Assembly (NCBI RefSeq): GCF_031143425.1
Contig: NC_090439.1
Coordinates: 641,391,465 to 641,455,464 of the forward strand
Length of the DNA stretch: 64,000 nucleotides
DNA from: Pleurodeles waltl
Lineage: Eukaryota > Chordata > Amphibia > Caudata > Salamandridae
Direction of reading: 5' to 3'
In this document: in pieces, positions 20,468 through 32,559 of the stretch
Layout of the letters: each line of letters starts with the position of its first letter
Numbering within the stretch: the first letter of the stretch is position 1
The notes under the pieces: model-generated
What the model saw: only the letters and a program-made list of their open reading frames with translations
Database searches by the model: none
Told to the model about the DNA's origin: nothing
Made by a program: the position numbers and the translations under genes

Positions 20468-21040
20468 GGCCCTCATTACGAACTTGGAGGTTTGGCCCGC
20501 CATGCCGCAGTGGTGGCTGAAGCCGCCAGCCAGCATGGCGGGCCAAACCGCCATATTTTGAACATGGTGAGGGCTGCCAGTGGCAGCCCTCACCCACCGC
20601 CAGGCTCCAGCCGTCAGGCTGCCTTGCGGTGAGTTGAAACACCAACCGCCAGGGTAGCGGCACTACCTTGCGGGTAATGTTTTATTTCCCGCCAGCCTTT
20701 TCCTGGTGGGATATCCCGCCAGGGAAAGGCTGGCGGAGGGGGTGCCCCGGGGCTCCCCTAGGGGCCCCTGCACTGCCCATGCACTTTGCATGGGCAGTGC
20801 AGAGGCCCCGGTGCAGAGTCCCGTCGCGCAGGTCATCGCCCGATTTTCAGGCAGTGATCTGCGCGACGGGTGCAACTGCACCTGCCGCACAGAGGCATTG
20901 ACCGTCCCGGCCAGGCCTTTCTGTGAGCCGGCGAAAATGTTCATTATTCGGCCAGTGGTGTTCCGGGGTCACTGGTGGTCAGTGTTTTGACCGCCAGCAT
21001 GAACACGGCGGTTGTTTCCGCCGTGTTCATAATGACCACC
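20468..21040. mobile_element. Non-autonomous PIF/Harbinger element (573 bp)
   Basis: The flanking triplet TTA is duplicated (20465-20467 and 21041-21043), the classic Harbinger target. Left end GGCCCTCATTACGAACTTGG and the inverted right end GGTGGTCATTATGAACACGG are related, and both resemble the termini of the large Harbingers at 49.2 and 62.2 kb. The interior is GC-rich with inner palindromes (gaacacggcggttg/ccgccgtgttc near 21001-21030; ggcccgccatg/catggcgggcc near 20492-20546). The open frames inside match no transposase. Confidence 0.8.
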
Positions 21041-21043
21041 TTA

Positions 21044-22619
21044 GTCCTCAAAACTGATGTATGTCCTAGAAGTGCAGTCTTAGAAGCTACATTCATACAA
21101 ATAGTGGGGTCCTGTGTGACAACTAGGGATTAGTTTCACAAAAACAACTATGCTTCCATTGTGAGCCAATGGACAACGCTTATTACATCCTAAGATTTGT
21201 CTTCTGGGCTTCATGCGAAGACCCGAAGATGCCTGAATGATTTTCTGATTTCAAGATTAGCAGTGGTCATTGCTAAGCGAGCCAGAGCTATTAACTGGAA
21301 GTCTCTGCATGCACCTGAAATTTATAAATGAAAACTGGAACTGCTTAAATGGACAGCGTCTAAATAAAAGCTGTATACGACTCCCACATCTCCACCAATA
21401 GAAGCCTGTGGAACTGTCAGAATGGAATACTACTGTCCCCAAGATAAACCCCAGATCTGATGACAGGACCACCCTCAACTGAATAGAAATATTATTATTA
21501 ACACTAAATATATTTTCACAACTATGTTCTCCACATAAGTTCTTCCTGATTTCTCCACTGTTGTATTTGTACAGGTGTCCCGCTTTCATGGCTCACACAG
21601 GTGGTTGGTCATAATTACTAATCATGGCACAACACAGTACTTTGTGGTACCCGAATCTGTTATGGTATACTATACAGAACTGCTCTCTTTTGATGCTTTT
21701 TAACGCACCACATGCATTGAATGCACCGATTTTTGCTCTCTTTGGAAACCAATAAAAATAAATAAAAAAACGTGCTCGTGTCTGAACTGTTCAACAACCA
21801 TGGTTAACACTACCACTGTTTTATTTTATTGTAATTAGATAGCTGGTTATTGGACAAAATCGTCGTAAAAGAAGAAGGATATTTCCCATCTGCTGAATAT
21901 GTCTTCCTGCACAATGAATGGATTTGTCAACACTCGAAGAATGAGTTCATTGTAACAGTAATTTCCGTTACAGGTAACAAGAATAATTCTTTTTGGTAAA
22001 ATACATTTGTACTTTATGGTAGTTGCTGACATTTCCCTGTGTGTGTGGTAGTACTAATAACAATAACAATACAAATAATAATAATAAGTTGTTAGGTCAG
22101 GGTTGACAGTACAGCTATTGGCAAGATATACTGATTGGATCAGCCCTCCTCTACCACAGACTTATTCGGACCCACTGTTTCCAGCCATTGGCTTCAGAAA
22201 TTGAATTGTTAATGACATCATAAATCAGCCAAATGAGCATTTCCTTTCATGCTATTTGCTGTGTAGTGTACCATTTCCTATCATATGGAGTCTTTTCATT
22301 GCAATAAATTAGTCTATTGTATCTCAGAGTACACTCACCCATCGCATCTGTTGTTACATTTAACCCTTTGTCGCTTAAATGTATTGGAAATAGAAAAGCA
22401 TTTTTTCTATTTTTACAGCAAGCAGGTATTTTTACATTTTAAAAAAAATCAGGACTAGAGTGTGAGTCTGAGCTTATCATGACCTACTTTTTATCGTTGG
22501 AAGGAGATGCTGAAGCTGGTCTGATATGATAAACAAATAGGAGGAGCTTGTATGATGTACACCTGTATATGTGGATCCTTGTTCAGAAACACCAAAACCA
22601 CATCACCACTAATGATACA
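21044..22619. other. Gene-free stretch
   Basis: Apart from short (AAT)n near 22060-22088, I see no gene, terminal repeat or tandem array. Confidence 0.4.
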
Positions 22620-22915
22620 CCATATCCATCATGACTAGTATCACTACCCGCAGCACCCCCATAACCAACATCACCAATGCTACTATCACATTGTCATCAC
22701 CACCAATACCATCACCACTACCAACATCACCAATACCACATTCCTGTCAGTACCACCGCATTTCCATTATCACCAGTATCACAACCAATGCCACCTACAT
22801 CAACACCATAACCACTAGTCATCACCATCAATAATATGAGCAGCAGCAAGATAACCACTGGCAATACCACCAGTACCACTATCACCACTACTAATACCAC
22901 CACCAATAACACTCA
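22620..22915. repeat. Degenerate CAY trinucleotide repeat, left part
   Basis: Imperfect runs of 'atcacc', 'accaat' and 'cac' extend up to the 3' end of the LINE. The same type of repeat resumes at about 26755 and again at about 28942, so one array was split by two insertions. Confidence 0.75.
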
Positions 22916-22949
22916 AACAATCAGGATTTATAAAGCGTGGCTAATCACC

Positions 22950-25900
22950 CGATAGGGTATTCAGGTGCTTGCAGGTCCCTGAGGCTTATTTGAATAGCCA
23001 GGTCCTGAGTGTCATTCCGAATTCCGGAAGTGAGGTGATGGTCCGGAGGTGCGTGGGAGGCTGTTCCAGATTGTTGCTGTGATGTGAGAGACGGAGCGTC
23101 CTCCACTTCTTCTTCTGTAGATGCGGGGAGTATGGGCAAGGGAAAGGCAGGCAGAGCGTAGTCTTCTTGACAGTTTGGTGGAAGTTCAGCCAGTGGTTAA
23201 TGTAAGCGGGTCCTTGGTTGTGTGAAGCGTTGTATGCATGGGTCAGCATCTTGAATTGGCATCTCTTCTGTATGGGGTGCCAGTGGAATTGCCTGAGGTG
23301 AGGTGTGGTGTGGGCTCATCGGGGAAGGACAAGGATGAGTCTCGCTGTGGTGTTCTGTACAATCTGAAGTCTCTGTAAGTAGTGTGGGACGATTCCTACA
23401 TAGAGAGCGTTGCTGTAGTCCAGTCAGTTGGTATCAGGGCCTCTGTCACAATATGTCTCAAGTGTAGGGTGTAGCCACTTGAAGATCTTATTTAGCATGC
23501 ACAAGGTGAGGAAGCAGGCGGAGAAAGAATTGACCTGTGATTTCATGGTGTGCTTGTTGTCAAAGATGATTCAGAGCCCTGGCTTCTAGCCTGGTCAGGG
23601 GGAGTGGGTGTGGGTCCTAGGTCTGATGGCCACCAGGAGTTGTTCTATGTTTGTTGCTGTTGCCAAAGATCAGTACTTAAGCCTTGTTTGTGTTCAGCTG
23701 CAAGCAGCAGTCAGTGACACTTGTCATGCATCTGTGGAGGTTGGTTCTGGGGGGGACCTCAGTGAGTGAGAGGATGAGTTGGGTGTCATCAGCATAGAAA
23801 ATAATAGGAATAGGAATAGGAATAGGAAATAATGTTGAGTCAGTGGGTTCTGACAATGTCGGCCAGCGGGGTCATATATGCGTTGAAGAGCATGGAGCTG
23901 AGGGATGAAGCCTGGGGGATACCGCAGGTGATTACCTTAGGTTCAGAGGTGGGATGTGGATCCTCTGGGTTCCTCCAGTGAGGAAAGAGGTGATCCTTCT
24001 TAGTGCATCCCCTTAGATGCCAATATGGTGGAGTCTTCCGATCAGCATGTGGTAGGATGCGGTGTAGAAGGCTGCCAAGAGGTCAAGGAGAATCAAAGCT
24101 GCTGTTTCTCCTTGATCTAGAAGGGTTTGGATGTCATGGGTGGCTGCGATCAGGGCAGTTTTGTTGATTGCGGCAAGGACTGTCTTCTTTGCTGCCGAAA
24201 GCAGGCTACTCTGTTGGAGATGTCCTTGTTGGCGCGCCATCTCCTCTCCAACTGTTCACGGTCTTGTTTCGTTGTTCTGAGTTCTTGAGTGTACCAGCTG
24301 GCCATTTTCGAGGAGTTTCTCTTGAATTTACTCTTGATGGGGGTGACGTGGTTGGAGATATTGAGGGCATCCACCCAGCTGGTATCTGAGATTTTGTCCA
24401 ACCTCCAGTGGGGGGCACTCGTCATCTTGCGGGGTGGAGGTGAGAGGGCTGGAGATGCTGAAGTGGGCAATGGAGTGATCAGTCCATGTGTTTTCTGTGG
24501 CATGGCTGTATTTGATATGGTTGTTGGAAGTGAAAATGGAGTCCAGTGTGTGTCCTGTGGTGTGTGTAGCATTGAGGGCAATCTGGGTCATTCTGAGGCT
24601 GCTCATACTGTTGAGGAGGTGTGCAGTGTTCTCATTGTTGTGGTCGTCAATGTGGAAATTTAGGTCACAGAGGAAGATGCAATCTTTGGAGTCTAATGCT
24701 AGGGGTCCAATGAAGTCTGCAATGGTGTTGCAGAAGCTGTAGCATGGGCCTGGGGGTTGATATGCAAGGGGGGCACTGCTGGTTGTTTTGTCATCCATGT
24801 GGAGCTTGAAGTTGAGATGTTCCATGGTGGGGGTGTTTTTTCGGTGATGGTGGTGATGCACTGTACAGTCTCTTTGTGGATGATGGCTATTACTCCACCT
24901 GGCTTGTTGGTGCGATCCTGGTGAGGGATTCCTGTGGCAATGTCTAGGGCTGTCACGCCGTGGGCCGCTGTGGCCCAAGCGGAAAGACTGGCTCAGGACA
25001 CAGCTGGAGCTGCGGTTCACTTTCTCGGCCACAGGGCGTGCAACGCCGCTTTTTTCCAATATTTTCTCACACAAGGTCCGAGATTGGGCATCAGGCCTGG
25101 GTGAGTTTAGGGCACGGTGCACCCTCAAAATTAGGAGTAGGCACCCACCCACCCTCTCACTTACCTGGTGTTACCTGTTCTTTTTTTATCTTCTTTTCTC
25201 TTCTTTCTCCTTTTCTTCTTTCCTTCATTCTTACAAATAGGAGCCATGTTCTTCTTTCTCCCAGCATGCCTTTCTTCTACCTCTTTTCCTGCACGCATTA
25301 GGATCCTTTTCTAAATGGCATCTTCATCTATATTCTCCTATGGTCCTTTCCCAATCCAACATTGTGTCTTTTTACTTCCTGTCTGTCACTTCCTGTTTTA
25401 GGGTATATAAAGAGTGGGATTCTTGCTCTCCTTGTGCTGAAACACTTCCTTTGCAGGTGATCAAACTCTGGTTGTTTTTCCTCCAGCCTCTTTCTTCGCC
25501 TGTTCCAGTTTCTTCCAGTATTTGTTTTCTTTTATTGGGAGGACCTACCTTTTTGTTGTCATTCTCTGTTCCAGGGAGTTCCAGCCATAGAGGTTTTTCC
25601 CCTTTGGGTTTTTTTCCTACTGAGGGTACGGGCTGCTTTTTGACGTCCCATTGTCAGCAGCACCGTGGCTACCAGAAAGGGCTGCCCTTACCTTGGTCAA
25701 GGCAGAACCTACAAGGATCAAGACAACTCTGCAGTTCCAGTTGGCCTGAGTCGTAAGCGGCAAGTAATTCGTGACAGGGGCAGATGTGGGGTTGAGCCAG
25801 GTCTCAGTGAGGAAGACAATGTCGGGTGCAAGGGTGGTGATGAGGTCCCATAATTTAGTGGAATGCTTGCATAGAGAGCGTGTGTTGAGAATGGCACATG

Positions 25901-26123
25901 CAAGTTGGTGTTTTTGTTCAGGTGTTGTCTGGTGTGTTCGGGGTGGGGCTGGTCGGAGGGCTGGTGTGTGTGCTGAGGCAGGTGAATTGGAGTGGGTGCA
26001 GGTGAAAGTTCCTATCGTGGGGCGTGGGTCTGCACGTTGGCAGTGTTTGTTGCTGTATCTTCGGGGGAGGGAGGGGTTGTGGGACTGGGCACGGTCCAGG
26101 CATGGACGGGTGAAGATGAGCAT
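22950..26123 (-). pseudogene. LINE endonuclease/reverse transcriptase ORF, frameshifted
   Basis: The APE-type endonuclease N-terminus (LNTRSLCKHSTKLWDLI, TETWLNPTSAP) reads from 26123 towards 25777. After the LTR gap it resumes at Val-Thr (VTALDIATGIPHQDRTNKPGG) at about 24955, then CIFLCDLNFHIDD. RT motifs are LDQGETAALILLDLLAAF (about 24118-24060) and the catalytic YADD at 23796-23785. The tail HLRTITSLPEFGMTLRTWLFK ends near 22986. Several frame changes and the insertion disable it. It acts, when intact, in target-primed reverse transcription in the nucleus. Confidence 0.8.
24951..25776 (+). mobile_element. Solo Ty3/Gypsy-type LTR (826 bp) in LINE
   Basis: It begins TGTCACGCCG and ends TTCGTGACA, the inverted termini usual for Gypsy LTRs. 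Flanks AGGGC (24946-24950) and GGGGC (25777-25781) are a 5-bp duplication with one mismatch. TATATAA lies at 25404-25410. It splits the LINE endonuclease between two Val-Thr codons, so removing it restores continuity. No internal retrotransposon sequence remains, which is consistent with LTR-LTR recombination. Confidence 0.85.
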
Positions 26124-26164
26124 GCCACTGTATGCGTCCGCTGCAAAGTCAAGCTGTGGCTTTA

Positions 26165-26745
26165 ATTAGTAAGTCCTGGCATAGGCAGGGCTTCTGTAGG
26201 CAGGAAGAATGATGAATGGGAAAACTCGGTTGGGAAAACCCCGGCGGGAAAACCCAGGCAGCTGTGGTGTCACTGGATCAGTCTGGAACAAGCAGGAAAT
26301 GGGAACCACAAGCAAGTGGCAGGATATGTGTCCAAGTGCCCACTGATGTGGTCACGCAGCAGCCTGCATTTCGTAGGTTTTGAGGAGGGCAGAGCTTCTG
26401 TTGGTGGGAAGAACAGTGAGTGGGAAAACCTGGTTGGGAAAACCCCAGCGGGAAAACTCCAGCGGCTATGATGACACTGGATCAGTCTGGAACAAGCAGG
26501 AGCTGGAAGCCATAGGCAAGTGTCAGGCTAGGTGTCCAGGTGCCTACTGATGTGGTCGCACTGCTGCCTACATTAAGTAGGTCCTGGGGTGGGCAGGGCT
26601 TCTGTTGGTGGCAAGAACGATGAGTGGGAAATCCTGGTCGGGAAACCCAGGCTGCTGCAGTGTCACTGGATCAGTCTGAAACAGGCATAAATTGGAAGCC
26701 ACAGGCAAGTGGCAGGCCAGGTGTCCAGGTGCCTACTGTGCTAAC
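26165..26745 (-). repeat. Three ~205-bp tandem monomers at LINE 5' end
   Basis: Copies start near 26169, 26376 and 26578, each with 'gcttctg', 'gtgggaaaacc' or similar, 'actggatcagtctg' and a 'gtgtcca...gtgcc' end. They directly precede the LINE ORF (minus strand) and end at the CAY array, so they look like promoter monomers belonging to the LINE. Confidence 0.75.
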
Positions 26746-26754
26746 ACTGCTAGC

Positions 26755-26846
26755 AGTATTGCCACCTATATCACGATCATGAATGCCACAACTAATAGCA
26801 TTGATATAGCAACCAATATCACCAACAACACTGCCAAAAACTATAT
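26755..26846. repeat. Degenerate CAY repeat, middle part
   Basis: Imperfect 'accaatatcaccaacaaca' style sequence continues the 22.6-22.9 kb array and stops at the TG...CA element at 26847. Confidence 0.65.
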
Positions 26847-28941
26847 TGTAAGAAATTAGGTTACCGGTTGTAGGGTCTGAGCCCTGGTCAAGCAGCTACC
26901 AAATCCTAGTCAGGCTCAGGCACAAGAAACTCCAAATTAACCTGTGCTTAACCCCATGGCAGCTTGGCACAGAGCAGTCAGGCTCAACTTAGAGACAATT
27001 TGTAAAGTGTTTGTGCAACACTTAAAATAGTAAAACAATGAAAACACCACACAAAAGATCCCACACCAGATTTGGACAATATAGCAAAGTTTAATAAATA
27101 CAACAAGACCAAAACAACAAAAATCCAATCAGTAGAACTGGAGTTATGAACCCACAAACTGGAAAATTGTTCACAAAAGTATAAATCACCGATAGGGGAT
27201 CTCTAGTCGCTCAGGACCGGGTCAAAGTCAAAAGTTAAAGAGGTCCGCGATGGAGCGTAGGTTGGATGTAGTCCTGTAATAGTTCTGCTGAAGTTTCACC
27301 TTCTCAAGTTTTAAGCCAGGCATCCTGTTGACATGGAACAAGTTCACCAGGAGCTATGGTGGAAGTGGTGCGAGGAGCAAGTTGGGTGTTGTGGACGGGT
27401 AGGTGGGAGGCTTGGTTTGGCGATCCTTGTGGGTGAACAATGCTTGCTGTGTGTAGAGACAGACTTGTGGCAGATTTAGCTGATTTTTCGTGTGAGAGGC
27501 ACAGCTGTGGTACGAACGGGTCCATTTGCAGTCACAAAGAGCCGAAATGCTTGACTTTAAAAGTTTGAGGGCCACACAAGCGTCTAAGACCTGAGAGGTA
27601 CCTCTTGGGGTCAGAAATATTTTAGAAGACGGGTCCAGGAGCTGTGGGAAGCATGTTAGGTCCCTGAGGCTCATATCAGGAGGCCAGCAGACTAGCTCCT
27701 TGAGTCATTCTGGGGTCCTGGGATCAAGATGGACACGCAGACCCAGTTTGTACTTCCCCAGGCTTGAGGGCAGCAGGTCAGCAGTTTCTTGAATAGCAGC
27801 AGTCCAGCAGAGTTGCAGTCCTTGTAGCAGCACAGAATTCCTTCTTATCAAGAGAGTATCCACAGGTTCAGAAGTGTACTATTGTGGTGATGTCTGAGGT
27901 TTTCCTTTTAAACACAGTTGTGCCTTTGAAGTGTGCTTCTAGAGGCATGCCATTGAAGTGCACAGATGCCCTGCCTCCCCTTCCCTGGCTCCAGACTAAG
28001 AACAGGGGGCATGCAGCCCTTTGTGTGGAGACAGGAACAGCCTGTGAGGGTGCATCCAGCTCCTCCCTCACATCCTGGCTATAATGGCCCATTTACTCAC
28101 ACTTAAGCTCCCATTGGGTGTGGCTGTCTAGGAGGAATACACACAGCCCAACTGCCAATTTCACCCAGTTATGTGGCCAGAGACAAGCTGCAGGCACCAA
28201 ATGGCAAAGGCAAAAAACTGGCAACTTTCTAAAACTGGCATTTCCAGGATTGTAACCTAAAATTCAACTTCCTCATAAGTTAGAATTTTAAATTAGGGTT
28301 CCAAAGACACCAAACTTGAAGGGGTTATCTCCTCCCATTTGGAAATTATATGTATACAATTTAATAAGGCAACTCCAACATTATCCTATGGGAGACACAG
28401 GCCTTGAAGTAGTGGAAATGATTTTAAGAGTTTTTCACTACCAGGACAGGTTGAACTTAACAGTACATGTCCTACTTTTTATAATACATTGCACCCGGCC
28501 TCTGGACTCACCGAGGCCTACCCTAGGGATGACATATATGTATAAAAAGTGAAGGTTTGAGCCTGGCAAAAGGGTTATGTTGCCTGGTTGACATGACAGT
28601 TTAAATTGCACATGCAGGCTGTGCAATGGCAGGCCTGAGGCATAGTTAAAGTGTGACCTAAGTGGGTGGCACAATCAGTGCTGCACATCCACTAGTAGTA
28701 TTTGATTTACAGGCCCTGGGCACATGTAGTACTACTTTATTAGGAACTTATAAGTAATTTGGGTACAAGCCAATTCTACCATGTTTAAGGAGAGAGCACA
28801 AACACTTTAAACTGGTTAGCACTGGTAAAGTGCACAGAGCCCTAAAGCAAGTTAAAAGGAATTCAACAAAAAACAGGAGAGGAGAAGGTAAAAAAAATCT
28901 GGGATGACCCTGCAGAAAGGGAAATTTCAAACAAATCTCAC
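26847..28941. mobile_element. Long TG...CA LTR-like repeat, copy A
   Basis: It starts TGTAAGAAATTAGG and ends near 'aatctcaca'. It is collinear with copies B and D: the 'cagtcaggctcaac' block with 'gcaatgtgtaaag'-like sequence near the start, then 'gcctggcaa', 'agtgggtggcacaat', 'ttacaggccctggg' and 'gggatgaccctgc' near the end. It splits a CAY array. I found no clean 5-bp duplication. It contains no coding frame of interest. Confidence 0.65.
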
Positions 28942-29055
28942 AACTAGTACCACCGCTAATGTCATTACTGTCAGTACCTTCAATACCATCAATACCCATA
29001 CTATGACCTAATCTAAAACCAATACCACAACATCATCACCACTACTACCACCACT
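28942..29055. repeat. Degenerate CAY repeat, right part
   Basis: The sequence 'agtaccaccgctaatg' onwards to 'actaccaccactt' resumes the array interrupted at 26847. Confidence 0.65.
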
Positions 29056-30299
29056 TGAAAGCATTGATAGGAGTATTTACTTATGTATGTATTTTTATAT
29101 ATTTATTTATGCAGGTTTCTTTGCATGAACTTTGCCCATGGGTGTTAAAAATCCTTACAAAAGAACCAACCTAGTAACATAATGATTGTATAATAATTGT
29201 TATACTGTTCCTACAAATCAAGAAAGACTGTGTATCTGGTCAATATAAGCATCAGAGTATAGGGACTCAGTCCGCATATACCATCAGGAAATTTTGAAAC
29301 AGCTCCGAGCTAGTTCACAGTACTCCATCTGAACTCCTAAACACACCAGGGTACCAGATAGTATTTGCAAGCCTTGAACATGACTACTCAGATTCCCAAG
29401 GTAATTGTGGAAACAGATCTACGCTTTTGTTGTCACTTAGCATACCCAAGATGAGGCATAAAAAAGATGCAGAAATTTATTTTAGAACATTTATTACAAC
29501 AATCTTATTCTTGCATAAAAGACATGAGTTTATCAGGCTAATGAGATAAAGCATGGTGATCAGCATAATCAAAACTGTGAAAAAGATGAACAGTTCAACC
29601 ATGGTAATTTTATTGTGTTGGTTCACTCCTATCTGTTACTACCTGCACTATTGAGAGCATAGTGGGAGTATCCCCAGCCAGAGCAATTGGAATAAACCGA
29701 CAGCCGTGCCTTTATAAGATGTACCTCGAAGCCAGCAAACAAGTCTGGTGCAGTGCAGGCTATTGTCCTGTGTGGGGTAGAGGTCAGGACCAAAATCAGA
29801 GTCAGCCAAGCTGCACCTCGGGCATGGCATACTGCGTCCCAGGATTATCCTAGCTGAAGTTCTCCTCTGTAGAATGTGTGCAGAGGCAGTTTTTATAATA
29901 CAAGAACTGTTTATGTCATACTGGGTCAGAGATGCAGGCTTGATGCTATGATATATCTGCAAGTGCTAAGCTGTCTGCAAGGACAATCAGAATATTTAGG
30001 GCTTCATGTTCTATGTGATTAGCCTTGGACAGAGTGTACAGACAAGATGGTATCAACGCTTACAAGAAACAAGCTGCCTGTTCAGTGATTTCTCATTATC
30101 GCATGATTGTAAAAGGTTACCATCAGAAAGGAAATGCTAAATTAAAATGTGAATCTTAAAATGGAGGCACTAAGTGAGCCCTATTGTGGTTTACCACAAA
30201 ATGAACAAATTTGAATAACTGCGTCAAGGCATACATGAATATTTACAAGTCATATCTTGAGTCAGAACAGAATAAAACTAGGAAATAAGACAGGTAAAT
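29056..30299. other. Gene-free stretch
   Basis: I see no gene, terminal repeat or tandem array. The base composition is AT-rich. Confidence 0.4.
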
Positions 30300-32050
30300 G
30301 ATGAAAGTAAGATCACTTCTGGGTAAACACCAACTGCAGTAATGCTTGCGAGCCTGAGGAGCTGGTGAAAAAGGAAATGGACAAACTCTGTGTCACCAAC
30401 CACTTCTCAGGCACTGGCTTAGTGTTTATAGAACAACAGGATCTTAGGTTCCTATTTGACAATGTAAGATGTGGGGTGGTACAGAGAACTGGTGGAAGCA
30501 AATCCCATATTCTTGTGGCACTTTCAGAGACAAATTGTTTCATAGAGCGTTCTTGTTTAATGTTGAAAGGCACACAGAGGGGGGACTGTGCATTTCTTTT
30601 TTTTACAACATTTTTTAGTTTTATAATGATCAAAAATCAGTGCCAGTACAGACAATATGCCATTATTAGTTGGTCACATTCACTTGTCCATTGCAGGATC
30701 ATTGTGCCCTTTCCCCCCAGCCAGTTCCAGTACATTTTTATTTTTGTCTCTGTGTCAGACAGCTGCTCTTTCCTTTCATCCCCACATCTGTGATTTCACT
30801 ACAATCCCCAGATAGGTTAATCCTTCATGGACATGTCTCTCTACACCATACAGCAATCCATGTTGTTTTCCCTGGAGGTCAGATCTAGAGGAATGTCAGA
30901 TCCCTATTTTTGAGCCACATTTCTTTTTGTTACTATCAGCTCCAGCAACATGAGGGTTTTAGTACGCAGGTTGTGTTTCATCTCCCCATACATTCAGTAA
31001 TGTTAGCTTGGGAGTGGGTTTAACATGAGTGCCCATGACACATCTCAAGTATGTCCATAACTCCTTCCAATAGCTAGTTAGTCTCAGACCGTCCCTTAAA
31101 GTACGGAAAAAAGTGCTTAGTCTATTATACCACCTGCCATAAAGATCCGTCCCAATCTTCCCCCATCTTATATAATCTAGTTCCTGTGTGGTAAGACCTC
31201 TGGAGAATGATTGTGCATTTCATGAACACAGTAGGCCCCATGAGATTTTCAGCATCTCTGTTAAACAGGAGTGATTATACACACATCTCAGTTAAATAGG
31301 AGGTATTCAACAGGTGAAGAGCTTTGGAAGAGATGCAGATCATTATAAATTGTACTGGCAGACTCAACATCCATCACTGAATATTTCTGAGAGTTTTGGA
31401 AAGCAGAGAATTGTCATTTTGGGATGAGATCATCAGATAGATCAAAGTACCATCTATGTATTCATGGTACAGTATTCCAAAGTTTCTAAGGCTAGCCCCA
31501 AGTGGTTCCATATAAAGATTAAAAAGAGTTAGTGAACCAATTTAGCCTTAAGAAACCCCTTGTTGCAGGCTGGCCTTGCTGGATGATGCTATGACAATTT
31601 TAACCACTTGGGCTTGTTTAGATAGGAGGAGAATCAATTTAGGACCACACCTTCAATACTGTTTGTATCTTTGGGATGTTCATGAGGGAGTTATAGTTGA
31701 CCGTATGAAAGTGAACTGATAGGTCAAGAAGCACAGGTAAGCAGGACGTGAATTCAGGGAGCTGATTGTATAGTCAACAACTTGTAGGACGGTCATCTCA
31801 AAGGCACTGCCTGGTCTGAATCCAGATTGATGATTGTTCAAGAGGTTATTTGATTGGATGTGAAAAGAAAGATGGGAGGCAATACAATGTTCAGTCACCT
31901 TTCCCAGGAAAGGTAGACTTGTTAGAGGGTGGAAATTATTGAGATCATTGGGGTTAGCTGAAGGTTTCTTCAAAACAGGCGAGACCTGACCAGAATCAAA
32001 ACAGTTGAGAAATACACCTTGCCTGAGCACCAAGTTCACTAAGGTGGGTC
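30300..32050 (-). pseudogene. Decayed L2/CR1-like LINE, RT to 3' end
   Basis: On the minus strand, VSPVLKKPSANPNDLNNFHPL and NNHQSGFRPGSAFEMTVLQ (about 31985-31790) are the early RT motifs. Near 30560-30400, SATRIWDLLPPVLCTTPHLTL and then FTSSSGSQALLQL are the typical C-terminal tail of such LINEs. The middle, including the catalytic YxDD, is not readable in one frame. The 5' part is absent. It is a dead 5'-truncated copy. Confidence 0.65.
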
Positions 32051-32554
32051 AAGATGGTAACAAATATTTGGCCAAGTTGTTACAAATGTTACCAAGCACT
32101 GCACCAGTGAGTACTTGCCTTAAATAATTATTTGGGAAAGCTCATGCTTGGAGATAATAGCTGTATCAAAAAGAAGTCTTGAGTGATTTTTGATATTGAG
32201 TCCAAAATACATTTGATATGTGAAGGTTAAGATTTGAAAATACAATTTTTGTAATTCAGTTCAAATTCAAATGTAATAATGTTTAGACATTTGTCTTTAA
32301 AACATACAGTTACACCATAAAATCATTAAAATTGCTCCCCTCGTCCCCCCACCTTCGTATTCCTCACACAGGGCCAAACCCAAATACTCAACATTAATAC
32401 ATAAACACCCTTCTGCCCATGCACCCCAGCTCAAGATATCTGATATACACTGTAGACTGTACAGTTTTTGTAATTCCTTCTGGCAGCGCTATACTGAACA
32501 ATACTATAGAGAGAGATTGTCTTCAAGTATTTGCTAATCTTTTGATGGATTTTC
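32051..32554. other. Gene-free stretch
   Basis: AT-rich spacer between the LINE and copy B. Nothing is assignable. Confidence 0.4.
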
Positions 32555-32559
32555 TTTCC

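Larger units (their letters stand above)
22916..26750 (-). mobile_element. Near full-length L2/CR1-like LINE with 5' monomers, interrupted by a solo LTR
   Basis: The element lies between two parts of the CAY array. On the minus strand it reads: three ~205-bp tandem monomers (26745-26165), an ORF with the APE-type endonuclease start (AILNTRSLCKHSTKLWDLI...TETWL), a solo LTR, the rest of the endonuclease, a reverse transcriptase, a C-terminal tail and a short 3' end ('gctttataaatcctgattg'). It is about 3.0 kb without the LTR. The clade is assigned by motif style only. Confidence 0.75.

Noticed and set aside
24289..24663. 124-codon plus-strand frame
   Set aside because: Shadow of the LINE ORF on the minus strand.
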